21,529 nucleotides of DNA from Clostridia bacterium (GCA_900757905.1 CAAEPN010000032.1:1-21529), one strand, 5' to 3'. Counted from the stretch's first letter, positions 7,413-14,694 are shown. The notes: generated by a model from the letters alone, not told the origin. Translations and numbers: made by a program.

Positions 7413-7489
7413 TTTGTTATTTCGCGAGAAAACGCAGCTTGGGACAGTTCAAACTGTTTTGCGCGTAATCACACCGCCGTCTCGGCGGA
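7413..7489 (+). repeat. 77-nt direct repeat, copy 2
   Basis: Second copy, 107 nt after the first. Unlike copy 1 it contains a perfect ACAGTT-CA-AACTGT inverted repeat. It is followed one base later by an intrinsic terminator on the plus strand, so both copies could sit in one plus-strand transcript: a 3' UTR of paralog 3 or a separate small RNA. Confidence 0.8.
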
Positions 7490-7490
7490 T

Positions 7491-7525
7491 GCCATGGTTC
7501 ATAGATTGAACCATGGCGCTTTTTT
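7491..7525 (+). terminator. Intrinsic terminator after the twin repeats
   Basis: GCCATGGTTCA (7491-7501), loop TAGAT, exact reverse complement (7507-7517), then GC and six T. It works only for plus-strand transcription; the minus-strand gene that converges here gets no T-tract from it. Confidence 0.85.
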
Positions 7526-7548
7526 ATTTGGAAGCAAAGTAAACTTAT

Positions 7549-8496
7549 TTATTCCTCAAAACAATGATAGCTATCCAATATGTATTTTCCGCACAAGTAT
7601 AGCAGCTCTTCGGATTTTTTGGCAAGTACGAGCGGCGGCTCTGCTAAGCGGTTGTCCGGCGTTATGCTCTGTGGTTCGCCGGGACGCGCATCGGTCATGC
7701 GGCGGCGGTTTCCGATCCAACATTCGGCTGCACGGAGCTTGCTGTCGCATTCAAATGTGAAATATCCGTCAAAATGGACGTCCAAAAGCGCTTGCATTAC
7801 TTCGTCCATAGATACCGTTCCGAAATACGGAATTGTATGCTCATCCATCTTGCCGCGATTGTCGTTGATGTGTACCGCTTTTAACGTATCGCCGAGCGAT
7901 AGGATCTCCTTATACTGGTTTCCCTCCATGTTGGCGTGCCCTGTATCCCAGCATACGCCGAGTAACGGATGACCGGCATATTCAATAAATTCACGCATGT
8001 CCGTGCCGGTATAAAAATAGAACCGTTCACCCATGATGGCATGAGCGCTGTTTTCGGCGAGAACCCGAACGCCGGTTTTCTCCATGATCGGGAATAACTG
8101 CCTGTAAAATTCAAGATTTCGCTCAAAATATTCTTCTTTGCCGATACCATTCATCACGCCGGCATGAACCACCGTGTTGGGAATGCCCAATATGCCGCAT
8201 ACCTCGATCGAACGGATGGTGGCATCCAAAAGTACTTGCCGCGATTCATCATAGCGCAAAGGATTGCCGCCCGGCGAATGCGCCTGTACAAACGTAACGC
8301 CAAGATTTTCGGCAAATTCTCCTAAGTGTTGGGTATAGTCGCGCCAATCGGGCGCAAAGAACGGCGAATCGCCGCCGAAATCGTCGTACATACTTAAATC
8401 GACATACCGAAATCCGGCATCGTATACATGACGCAGACGTTCGGCGTGAGAGGGGGTAAAAAGAGCAAAATCGCCTGTTGTGGTGGCAAGCTTCAT
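7549..8496 (-). CDS. Sugar phosphate isomerase/epimerase family protein (TIM barrel)
   Basis: This 315-residue protein matches the AP endonuclease 2 / xylose isomerase-like TIM-barrel family, whose members isomerise or epimerise sugars and inositols using divalent metal ions. The ATG at 8496 is 8 nt after GAGGAG; a GTG at 8505 is possible but overlaps that site. Visible family features are the barrel start with GFRYVDLSMYDDF, the IPNTVVHAG strand with its metal-side His, the RVLAENSAH strand with Glu, GVCWDTGHANM with the Asp and His ligands, KAVHINDNRGKMDEHTIPYFGTVSM, and DGYFTFECDS with the late Glu. The gene is divergent from a PocR-AraC regulator, which probably controls it. The substrate is unknown. 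Family sure, reaction not. Confidence 0.88.
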   Translation of the reverse strand: MKLATTTGDFALFTPSHAERLRHVYDAGFRYVDLSMYDDFGGDSPFFAPDWRDYTQHLGEFAENLGVTFVQAHSPGGNPLRYDESRQVLLDATIRSIEVCGILGIPNTVVHAGVMNGIGKEEYFERNLEFYRQLFPIMEKTGVRVLAENSAHAIMGERFYFYTGTDMREFIEYAGHPLLGVCWDTGHANMEGNQYKEILSLGDTLKAVHINDNRGKMDEHTIPYFGTVSMDEVMQALLDVHFDGYFTFECDSKLRAAECWIGNRRRMTDARPGEPQSITPDNRLAEPPLVLAKKSEELLYLCGKYILDSYHCFEE

Positions 8497-8535
8497 GAAA
8501 ATCACTCCTCAGTTTGAGCTCTTGCATTTACTGTC

Positions 8536-8564
8536 ATTATATACTGAACTTTGAAAATATGCAA
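8536..8564 (-). promoter_or_regulatory. Promoter of the isomerase-like gene
   Basis: On the minus strand TTGCAT (8564-8559), 17 bp spacer, TATAAT (8541-8536). It is back to back with the regulator promoter 55 bp away. Confidence 0.7.
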
Positions 8565-8618
8565 GACAAATTCCACGGAAAAATATATAATTTCTTCCGG
8601 AAAATTTTATGCAAACGA

Positions 8619-8647
8619 TTGACTTTTGCCGCCTTTGCCGTTATACT
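8619..8647 (+). promoter_or_regulatory. Promoter of the PocR-AraC regulator
   Basis: TTGACT (8619-8624), 17 bp spacer, TATACT (8642-8647). Between the two divergent promoters lie two TTCC...GGAA motifs (8571-8580 and 8595-8602), possible operator sites but weak ones. Confidence 0.75.
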
Positions 8648-8683
8648 GTAAAAAAGATGAAAATGGAAAATGGAGTGAATATC

Positions 8684-9559
8684 ATGTCCGGAATACGGTA
8701 TGACGCGTCCAAATTAAACGATGTCATTCGGGATTTCTGCGTGGTTACCGGCGTTTCGGTTTCGGTGCTTGACGATGAATTTGAAACGTTGGCTTCCTAC
8801 AGCGAATTGGCGCCGGCGTTCTGCCTCGCCATTCAGAATGCACCGACCGGTAAGGAAAAATGTCTTTGCTCGGACATGGCGCTGCTTGCTCGCTGCAAAA
8901 AGAGTGGACAGCCAGAAAGTCATATCTGTCATGCCGGCGTGATGGACGCGGCATTGCCGATCATAAAGGATGCCGCCGTTATCGGCTATATACTCATCGG
9001 CCGGACGCGCGTGGCGGCTTTTGAAGAGATCGAACCGCGCTTGGATTGGTTAGATGCCGACAAAGCCGCGTTAAAGGCACAGTATAATTGCCTTCAGACC
9101 TATACCGACCGCCAGATCCACAGCATGTTTGAGTTAGCCTCCATGATCGTTTCCTTTATTTTGACGAATGAAATTATCCGTCCCGAAGAAAACTCTTTTG
9201 CACAGCTCGCCAAAAGCTATATTGAGTCCAATCTGCAAAAGCCGCTGTCGGTCGCGACGTTGTGCCGGTCGCTCGGCGTGTCCAAAAACGCGTTGTATGA
9301 AAATTTCCGCACGGTTTTCGGTAAAACGGTGAATGAATATATCACGGATATGCGCCTGAAAAAGGCGAAAGGCTTGTTGTGCGGCAGCTCGTTGTCTATC
9401 GATTCGATTGCCGAACAAACCGGATTTGCCAGCTATACCTACTTCAGCCGGCTGTTCAAGAAAAAATATCATCTTTCGCCGCTTGCTTATCGGAAAACGC
9501 AGAAAGCGGCGAAAGACAAAAAAGCCGAGAGGGACGAAAAAGAGCGTGTGCTTGAATGA
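8684..9559 (+). CDS. AraC family regulator with PocR sensory domain
   Basis: This 291-residue protein is probably a ligand-responsive transcription factor. The ATG at 8684 follows GGAG by 8 nt; an upstream in-frame extension would run through the promoter. Residues 10-110 match the PocR ligand-binding domain: LNDVIRDFCVVTGVSVSVLD, then Cys47, Cys60, Cys62, Cys71 and Cys82 in the usual Cys-rich pattern, then HAGVMDAALPI and GYILIG. Residues 172-272 are a double helix-turn-helix AraC domain: LSVATLCRSLGVSKNALYENF, then IDSIAEQTGFASYTYFSRLFKKKY. A basic, charged tail follows (KDKKAERDEKER). It is divergent from the isomerase-like gene, the usual place for a dedicated regulator. It might also act on the nearby binding-protein genes, but nothing in the sequence proves that. 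The effector is unknown. Confidence 0.88.
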   Translation: MSGIRYDASKLNDVIRDFCVVTGVSVSVLDDEFETLASYSELAPAFCLAIQNAPTGKEKCLCSDMALLARCKKSGQPESHICHAGVMDAALPIIKDAAVIGYILIGRTRVAAFEEIEPRLDWLDADKAALKAQYNCLQTYTDRQIHSMFELASMIVSFILTNEIIRPEENSFAQLAKSYIESNLQKPLSVATLCRSLGVSKNALYENFRTVFGKTVNEYITDMRLKKAKGLLCGSSLSIDSIAEQTGFASYTYFSRLFKKKYHLSPLAYRKTQKAAKDKKAERDEKERVLE

Positions 9560-9617
9560 CGGTTTGTACTATCCGATGTTATTGACCTCTGTTTTTCGGA
9601 AATATAACACAAATCTA

Positions 9618-9645
9618 TTGACAATCGGACGATTTTCCGTACAAT
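9618..9645 (+). promoter_or_regulatory. Upstream promoter of the YcxB-like gene
   Basis: TTGACA (9618-9623), 16 bp spacer, TACAAT (9640-9645). The -35 box is perfect and the spacer slightly short. It lies 67 bp before a second promoter for the same gene. Confidence 0.6.
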
Positions 9646-9684
9646 AATAAGTGGAGTAGCCTTGGCGGAGGGATTTTGCACCCC

Positions 9685-9713
9685 TTGACTTTATGTGCAA
9701 AGTGTGTTAAAAT
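9685..9713 (+). promoter_or_regulatory. Proximal promoter of the YcxB-like gene
   Basis: TTGACT (9685-9690), 17 bp spacer, TAAAAT (9708-9713), 37 nt before the GTG start. Confidence 0.7.
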
Positions 9714-9750
9714 CTTGATAGAAAATATCATCCGTAAAGGAGTGCTTCAC

Positions 9751-10866
9751 GTGGAGAATCAAACAAACGACAATTTGCTGTTTGAAGTCCAAACCCGACC
9801 GAGCTTCGATAAATACCTCACGTTGAATCGCGTCATAAATAAAACGGCATTTCAGGCAAGAGCGCTTATTATGATGTTGGTTTCGGCGGTTTTGGTAGCA
9901 ATCTATCTGTATTTTTATGTAACTTCCGGAAGTATGTTCTTTTTGATTGTCGCGCTGTTTGTCCCGGTGCTGTTTTTGATCCTTTGCTTTTGTGAGGAGT
10001 TTTCTTACAAAAGAAAAATGAAAAGAATATGGAACTCCATGCCTGAATCAAAAGAAAATGGGCAACTTCGCTTTTATCGCGACTATTTCGAAACGGTTTC
10101 TGCTATCGGAACGCAGATTGTTTCGTATGATCAGGTTTATTGTGTCAATGAAACTCCAACAATGTATTTCATTCGCACATCTGCCGCTCAGGCGATAACG
10201 GTTGATAAAGCGGATCTCTCACCGGAGAATGTCGCCTTTATTCGCTCAATTGCGCCGGAAAAGCCGGGTAGCCGTTCTCTTAAGGTTCAGAATTTGTCGG
10301 AAAAATTGCCCGATAAAGTTTTAGCTACGGAGAATGCGGACGGTGAATTGCTGTTTGAAACGCAGACACGTTTGACTTTTGACACGTATTTGACATTAAA
10401 CCGCGTTGTCAGCAAAAAACGCATTTGGCGTAATTTGATTTTTCAGATAACTTTTTCGTTCGTGATAGCGGTTGTTGGTTTGCAGCAGCTTCAAATGACC
10501 GGAAAAATATATACACTGTTTATTGCTGTGCTCGTACCTGTCTTGTTTGTAATATTGGATTTTGTTCATATTTCTGTATATAAAAAAAGGCTGAAAAAGG
10601 TGTTTGATTCTTTGCCGCAAAAAGACCAGATAGAGCGTTTTTTCTTTTATAACGACCGAGTAAAAGGAATCGTTCCTAATGGTGAGAGCACCTGCTATTA
10701 CGATCAGATCTATTGTATCAATGAAACGCAAAGATTATATATTATCCGTATTTCAGCGATTCAGGTTTTTCTTATCGACAAAACAGATCTCTCTCCCGAA
10801 AATGCCGCTTTTATCCGTTCGCTTGCGCCGGAAAAGCCGGTTCGCACCAAAGCAAAGAAAGGATAA
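9751..10866 (+). CDS. Internally duplicated YcxB-like membrane protein
   Basis: This 371-residue protein starts at a GTG that follows AAAGGAG by 8 nt. It is two copies of one unit: residues 9-171 and 200-362. Each unit begins LLFE-QTR-(S/T)FD-YLTLNRV, has two membrane segments (the second with VPVLF-IL), then a basic stretch (YKR-KK-), then a soluble part ending with an INET/VNET motif, an (I/V)DK-DLSPEN-AFIRS-APEKP motif and a linker. The soluble part fits the YcxB-like domain, known as a small membrane-associated domain of unclear role; single-unit proteins are usually about 160-190 residues. The two units differ widely in the membrane segments and little at their ends, so the duplication is old. 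The stop is 6 nt before the start of the DnaC-like gene, whose ribosome binding site lies inside this gene. Function unknown. Confidence 0.8.
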   Translation: MENQTNDNLLFEVQTRPSFDKYLTLNRVINKTAFQARALIMMLVSAVLVAIYLYFYVTSGSMFFLIVALFVPVLFLILCFCEEFSYKRKMKRIWNSMPESKENGQLRFYRDYFETVSAIGTQIVSYDQVYCVNETPTMYFIRTSAAQAITVDKADLSPENVAFIRSIAPEKPGSRSLKVQNLSEKLPDKVLATENADGELLFETQTRLTFDTYLTLNRVVSKKRIWRNLIFQITFSFVIAVVGLQQLQMTGKIYTLFIAVLVPVLFVILDFVHISVYKKRLKKVFDSLPQKDQIERFFFYNDRVKGIVPNGESTCYYDQIYCINETQRLYIIRISAIQVFLIDKTDLSPENAAFIRSLAPEKPVRTKAKKG

Positions 10867-10872
10867 ACGCAC

Positions 10873-11889
10873 ATGGGATATTCAAAACAAATTGCTGAAG
10901 CTGTGCGCGAAGCCTATGAAAATAAGCGTAAGAAAGCCGAAGCAGACCTTGACGCAAGACGTGCGGAAATGTACGAAAAAGCGCCGCAGTTACGCGAGAT
11001 CGACCGAGCCTTGTCGCTTACCGGTTTAAAATTATATGGCGCGGCTCTCGAGGGCAAGGAGGGTCTTGAAGACCGCATTGCCGCTCTCAAAAAAGAAAAT
11101 TTGGAGCTTCAGACCGCAAGACGTTTTGCTTTGCAGACCTTTGGCAAGCCGAACGACTATCTGTCGCTGCGCTACGAATGCCCGAAATGTCAGGATACCG
11201 GCTATATAGGACTCAAAATGTGCGATTGCATGCGCCGGGCGCTCATTAAAGAGGCCTATGAAACGTCGGGATTAGGCGCCGTGCTTACCGAACAAAGCTT
11301 TGAAAATTTTGACCTTACCTATTATTCCGACCATCCGGACGCAAGCGGCGTCAGCACGCGCGACCGCATGACAAAAGTCCTTGCCGAGGCACAGGCCTAT
11401 GCGAAGACCTTTGATGTGGATTTTCATAACAAAAAGGTACAGAATCTGCTGTTTGTCGGCAAGACCGGACTTGGAAAAACACATATCTCTACTGCCATTG
11501 CCGGAAGCGTTATCCGGTCGGGTTATGACGTAGTGTATGATACCGTACAGAACATACTGCATAATTATGAAGTACAGACCTTTGCCAAAAATTCCGACGC
11601 AGCGGCGATTGCCGCTGATATGACGGAGCGGTATCTGACCTGCGCATTACTCGTGATCGATGACCTCGGCACGGAATTTAAAAGCGGTTTTACGGCGGCT
11701 ACCTTGTACGGTTTGTTAAATACCCGCATCATTTCAGGACTTCCCATGATCATCAATACCAATCTCGATACGAAGGCTAAGCTTCGTGAGCAGTATGACG
11801 ACCGCATTTTGTCGCGCCTTTTAGGAAGCTTTACGACCTATCACTTTGTCGGAGAAGATATTCGTATCAAACGCCGCTTAGAACAATAA
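10873..11889 (+). CDS. DnaC/DnaI-like helicase loader ATPase
   Basis: This 338-residue protein belongs to the IstB/DnaC family of AAA+ ATPases. In Clostridia such proteins act as loaders of the replicative helicase. The start ATG follows AAAGGA at the end of the preceding gene. Residues 1-90 are helical and charged. Cys103, Cys106, Cys117 and Cys119 form a zinc-binding cluster as in DnaI. The ATPase part has Walker A (GKTGLGKT, 196-203), Walker B (LLVIDDLG, 259-266), a sensor-1 Asn in IINTN (near 295) and DRILSRL with the likely arginine finger Arg315. The length and zinc cluster favour a chromosomal loader over a transposon IstB, and no transposase lies nearby. In many Clostridia this gene follows a DnaD-domain gene; here it follows a YcxB-like gene instead. 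Confidence 0.88.
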   Translation: MGYSKQIAEAVREAYENKRKKAEADLDARRAEMYEKAPQLREIDRALSLTGLKLYGAALEGKEGLEDRIAALKKENLELQTARRFALQTFGKPNDYLSLRYECPKCQDTGYIGLKMCDCMRRALIKEAYETSGLGAVLTEQSFENFDLTYYSDHPDASGVSTRDRMTKVLAEAQAYAKTFDVDFHNKKVQNLLFVGKTGLGKTHISTAIAGSVIRSGYDVVYDTVQNILHNYEVQTFAKNSDAAAIAADMTERYLTCALLVIDDLGTEFKSGFTAATLYGLLNTRIISGLPMIINTNLDTKAKLREQYDDRILSRLLGSFTTYHFVGEDIRIKRRLEQ

Positions 11890-11931
11890 AACGGCGTACA
11901 GATAAAAAAACACAAAGGAGCAACCTATCTT

Positions 11932-12978
11932 ATGAAGATGAGTTTCCGCTGGTATGGCGACAGCGACCCTGTCACCCTACAGTACATCTCGCAGATTCCC
12001 GCTATGCGCAGCGTCGTTTCGGCGGTCTATTCCGTTCCTCCGGGAGAGGTTTGGCCGGTCGAAGCCATTCGCGATATCAAAGAAAAGGCAGCCGCGCACG
12101 GTCTTGTGTTCGATATCGTCGAAAGCGTTCCCGTGCATGAGGATATCAAGCTCGGTAAGCCGTCGCGCGATAAGTATATCGAGGTTTACCGCGAAAATAT
12201 CCGCCGGCTCGGCAAAGAGGGTATCAAGGTCATCTGCTATAACTTTATGCCGGTGTTCGACTGGTTAAGAAGCAGCCTTGATTATGTCAATGCCGACGGT
12301 TCCACCTCGCTTATTTACCGCGACGAGGCCGTGCTTGCCATGGATCCGCGCGCCGGAGACCTGTCGTTGCCGGGTTGGGACGCAAGCTACACCAAAGAGG
12401 GCCTCGGCAAGCTGCTTGAGGAATATAAGGATATCGACGACGAAGCGCTTTGGGCAAACTTAAAATATTTTCTCGAAGGCATTATTCCGGTCTGCGAGGA
12501 ATACGATGTCAAAATGGCCATTCATCCGGATGATCCGCCATGGGGCATTTTCGGCCTGCCGAGAATCGTGACAAACGAAGAAAACCTTGACAGACTTCTC
12601 CGTCTGGTCGAATCACCGTATAACGGCCTTACGCTTTGCACCGGCTCGCTCGGCGTCAACCCGAAAAATGACATTCCGCACATGATTCGCCGCTTTGGCG
12701 GTGAGGGACGCATTCCGTTCCTCCATGCGCGCAACATCAAATGGACGGGTGAGCGCGACTTCAACGAGACCGCACATAAGACCGAATGTGGCTCGCTCGA
12801 TATGTACGAGATCATTAAGGCGGCGCATGACGTCGGCTTTGACGGCTATATCCGCCCCGACCACGGCCGCATGATCTGGGGTGAGACCGGCAGACCCGGC
12901 TATGGACTTTATGACAGAGCCTTGGGTGCGGTTTACTTAAACGGTCTTTGGGAAGCCATTGACAGAGGAAATAAGTAA
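11932..12978 (+). CDS. uxuA: Mannonate dehydratase
   Basis: UxuA converts D-mannonate to 2-keto-3-deoxy-D-gluconate in the glucuronate branch of hexuronate breakdown, in the cytoplasm with a divalent metal ion. This protein has 348 residues, normal for the Gram-positive type. The N-terminus (SFRWYGDSDPVTLQYISQIP) and the blocks ESVPVHEDIKLG, VICYNFMPVFDW, AIHPDDPPWGIFGLPRI, CTGSLG, HARNI and RPDHGRMIWGE are family hallmarks. The expected metal ligands His198, Cys236, His265 and Asp310 are all present. The ATG at 11932 follows AAAGGAG; an ATG two codons later is less likely. The gene starts 42 nt after the DnaC-like gene without an obvious terminator between them. No other hexuronate gene (uxaC, uxuB, kdgK, kdgA) is in the window. 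Confidence 0.95.
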   Translation: MKMSFRWYGDSDPVTLQYISQIPAMRSVVSAVYSVPPGEVWPVEAIRDIKEKAAAHGLVFDIVESVPVHEDIKLGKPSRDKYIEVYRENIRRLGKEGIKVICYNFMPVFDWLRSSLDYVNADGSTSLIYRDEAVLAMDPRAGDLSLPGWDASYTKEGLGKLLEEYKDIDDEALWANLKYFLEGIIPVCEEYDVKMAIHPDDPPWGIFGLPRIVTNEENLDRLLRLVESPYNGLTLCTGSLGVNPKNDIPHMIRRFGGEGRIPFLHARNIKWTGERDFNETAHKTECGSLDMYEIIKAAHDVGFDGYIRPDHGRMIWGETGRPGYGLYDRALGAVYLNGLWEAIDRGNK

Positions 12979-12992
12979 AAGGGAAGAAATTA

Positions 12993-13346
12993 TTGGAACA
13001 GAAGCGTTTTACCAAGAACGACAATGGATTTATTTGCGCAAATTGCGGCTTTACGGTGCTTCCGTTAGGCAAGACCAGCCGGAATCATTGCCCGAAATGC
13101 TTATGCTCGCTGCATGTAGACGTATTGCCGGGCGACAGAGCCTGCGATTGCGGCGGTGTGATGAAGCCGATCTCGGCCGAACCCGACCCGAAAAAAGGCT
13201 ATGTGCTGACGCATAAATGCACAAAATGCGGCTTTATCGGCAAAAACCGTGCGGCGCTTGCCGAAACCGGCAAAAATGCCTTGCCGCCCGAACAGTACGA
13301 TGATATGGATTTTATCATCAAGCTGACGGTCAATCGGAATTGGTAA
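12993..13346 (+). CDS. RNHCP domain zinc-binding protein
   Basis: This 117-residue protein has a TTG start at 12993, preceded by AAAAGGGAAG; no ATG is usable. Cys pairs sit at 15/18, 33/36 (plus 38), 51/53 and 76/79, so two zinc sites are likely. Residues 29-36 are SRNHCPKC, the motif that names the RNHCP family. A pattern of GFICANCGF at the start and YVLTHKCTKCGFIGKNR later fits the family. Its role is not established; nucleic-acid binding is a guess from the zinc knuckles. It lies 14 nt after uxuA and shares its transcript. Confidence 0.85.
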   Translation: MEQKRFTKNDNGFICANCGFTVLPLGKTSRNHCPKCLCSLHVDVLPGDRACDCGGVMKPISAEPDPKKGYVLTHKCTKCGFIGKNRAALAETGKNALPPEQYDDMDFIIKLTVNRNW

Positions 13347-13356
13347 AGTAAAGAAT

Positions 13357-13385
13357 AAAAAACCGGACAGAATGTCCGGTTTTTT
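13357..13385. terminator. Bidirectional intrinsic terminator
   Basis: ACCGGACA-GAA-TGTCCGGT (13362-13380) is flanked by an A-run on the left and a T-run on the right, so it can end both the uxuA transcript and the converging minus-strand gene. Confidence 0.9.
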
Positions 13386-13401
13386 GTATTACTTCATTAT
13401 A

Positions 13402-13707
13402 TTACGGCAACGTAACGGCGATCTTTGCGGCAATCACAAATAAGATGACCGCCGCCCACAGCAGCGTGCCGCCGACAGAAGCGGATATGGCGCGTTTTGT
13501 TTGAAACGAGTTCTTTTTGCGCATGGAAAACGCCCAAAGAAAGCCGATCACGGGAACAAAAAAGCATAGTGTCCGAAAACCGGCTGACAGCTTGTCTACG
13601 GAGATGTCGCCGGCGTCGGATTCCGCGTTGCCGCACGGTTCGCCGCATACGGGACAGCGCACGGCGTCCTCGGATAATGTGCAGCCGCACTGGTAACAAT
13701 ATTTCAT
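13402..13707 (-). CDS. Small zinc-ribbon membrane protein
   Basis: This 101-residue protein begins with a zinc ribbon (Cys4, Cys7, Cys18, Cys21: CYQCG...CPVCG). An acidic linker and two hydrophobic segments follow, at about residues 45-63 and 78-97. The ATG at 13707 has GAGGAG in good position. Zinc-ribbon plus membrane-helix proteins of this size are common in Clostridia and mostly uncharacterised. It is transcribed alone from its own promoter. Confidence 0.8.
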   Translation of the reverse strand: MKYCYQCGCTLSEDAVRCPVCGEPCGNAESDAGDISVDKLSAGFRTLCFFVPVIGFLWAFSMRKKNSFQTKRAISASVGGTLLWAAVILFVIAAKIAVTLP

Positions 13708-13744
13708 GGTGACTTTTCTCCTCTTTGCAATTTTTTACGCTATC

Positions 13745-13773
13745 AGTATACCGCAAGAAAGTGAAAATGTCAA
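13745..13773 (-). promoter_or_regulatory. Promoter of the zinc-ribbon gene
   Basis: On the minus strand TTGACA (13773-13768), 17 bp spacer, TATACT (13750-13745). Confidence 0.8.
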
Positions 13774-13832
13774 GCTGCGGAGGTTTTTGCACGCAAAATT
13801 TCCGATTTTTTCGAAAAAATGCCCAAAACCTC

Positions 13833-13861
13833 TTGACAAGCGGCAATTAGTGTGATACAAT
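13833..13861 (+). promoter_or_regulatory. Promoter of the infC-rpmI-rplT operon
   Basis: TTGACA (13833-13838), 17 bp spacer, TACAAT (13856-13861). A strong promoter as expected for this operon; the transcript would start near 13868, about 170 nt before infC. Confidence 0.8.
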
Positions 13862-13867
13862 AACAAA

Positions 13868-14000
13868 GACAAAGAAGCAGAGCAATCTCACCCACCGTTT
13901 CCGACGGGCGGTCAATAGAAGAACAGAGCGCATGCGCTCGGTTTTTTGCGGCGTTAAGCCGGTTTGGTTGCTTTGCGAAGGATTTTTTCCTTCGCTTTTT
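13868..14000 (+). ncRNA. Structured infC leader, candidate L20-type attenuator
   Basis: The leader contains CAATCTCACCC, a hairpin around CCGT-TTCCG-ACGG, then GGTCAATA. This is followed by a palindrome GAGCG-CATG-CGCTC (13926-13939) with GG and six T after it, and a second T-tracted hairpin at 13975-14000. In Bacillus and relatives the infC-rpmI-rplT leader ends transcription early when ribosomal protein L20 is in excess. Position and layout fit that model. I cannot confirm a match to the known L20 leader by eye, so the class is inference. Confidence 0.6.
13975..14000 (+). terminator. Attenuator-like terminator hairpin before infC
   Basis: GCGAAGGA (13975-13982), TTTTT loop, TCCTTCGC (13988-13995), then five T. 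It stands between promoter and infC, so it must be read through for the operon to be expressed. Confidence 0.8.
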
Positions 14001-14035
14001 GTTTGCAGGTGCATAATTTTTTGGAGGTGTTATCT

Positions 14036-14623
14036 ATAAGCGCGAAAGAGGTTATGATCAACGATCAGATCCGTGCAAAAGAAGTAAGAGTGATCGACAG
14101 CGACGGTTCGCAGCTCGGCATTCTTCCGCTCGCAGAGGCTTTAAAGCTTGCCTATGGCAAGGATTTGGACCTTGTGGAGATTTCGCCCAATTCCGCTCCG
14201 CCCGTTTGCAGAGTGATGGACTACGGTAAGTTCCGCTTTGAACGCGACAAGAAGGAAAAGGAAGCGAAAAAGAAACAGCAGACGATCGATATTAAGGAAG
14301 TTCAGCTTTCCTGCCGGATCGATACGCATGATTTTGAAACTAAGCTCAAACATGCACGCCGCTTTCTTGACGATGGAAACAAAGTCAAGGTCTGCGTGAA
14401 GTTTAAGGGACGTGAGATGAGTCATACCAGCATCGGTCACGATATTATCGTCAAGTTCGGCGAGGCTTTGTCGGATATCGGCGTCATCGAAAAGATGCCG
14501 GTCCTCGACGGCAGACAGATGATCATGTTCGTCAATTCCAAAAAGAATACGCCTCAGAATGCGTCTTCCAAGAAAAAAGCGCCCGCTCCCGAAAACGCGG
14601 CTCCCAAAGAGGAAAACAAGTAA
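14036..14623 (+). CDS. infC: Translation initiation factor IF-3
   Basis: IF-3 binds the 30S subunit, checks the start codon and prevents early joining of the subunits. The best start is ATA at 14036, 8 nt after GGAGG, giving 195 residues that begin SAKEVMINDQIRAKEVRVID and line up with the Bacillus protein, which itself starts at AUU. The ATG at 14054 is an internal Met. The frame also extends upstream to 13964 but there it crosses the terminator hairpin. Family blocks are all present: LDLVEISPNSAPPVCRVMDYGKFRFE, the charged linker KKEKEAKKKQQ, HDFETKLKHARRFL and GNKVKVCVKFKGRE. The C-terminus carries an extra Lys/Ala/Pro-rich tail of about 25 residues. First gene of the operon with rpmI and rplT. 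Confidence 0.93.
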   Translation: MSAKEVMINDQIRAKEVRVIDSDGSQLGILPLAEALKLAYGKDLDLVEISPNSAPPVCRVMDYGKFRFERDKKEKEAKKKQQTIDIKEVQLSCRIDTHDFETKLKHARRFLDDGNKVKVCVKFKGREMSHTSIGHDIIVKFGEALSDIGVIEKMPVLDGRQMIMFVNSKKNTPQNASSKKKAPAPENAAPKEENK

Positions 14624-14694
14624 GGGTCTTGCGCAAAACCGGCATCGCTCTTTTTGAGCATGAATCAGAGTTCTAATTGAAAGGAATGTTTACA

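Noticed and set aside
7306..7489. Possible CRISPR array from two direct repeats
   Set aside because: Units are 77 nt with a 30-nt gap, only two copies, and no cas gene is present.
7404..7760. Plus-strand 118-codon frame over repeat copy 2
   Set aside because: It runs through the terminator and into the antisense of the isomerase-like gene.
10873..11889. IstB of an IS21-type insertion sequence
   Set aside because: No istA transposase or terminal repeats nearby; the zinc cluster and N-terminal helical part fit a DnaI/DnaC loader.
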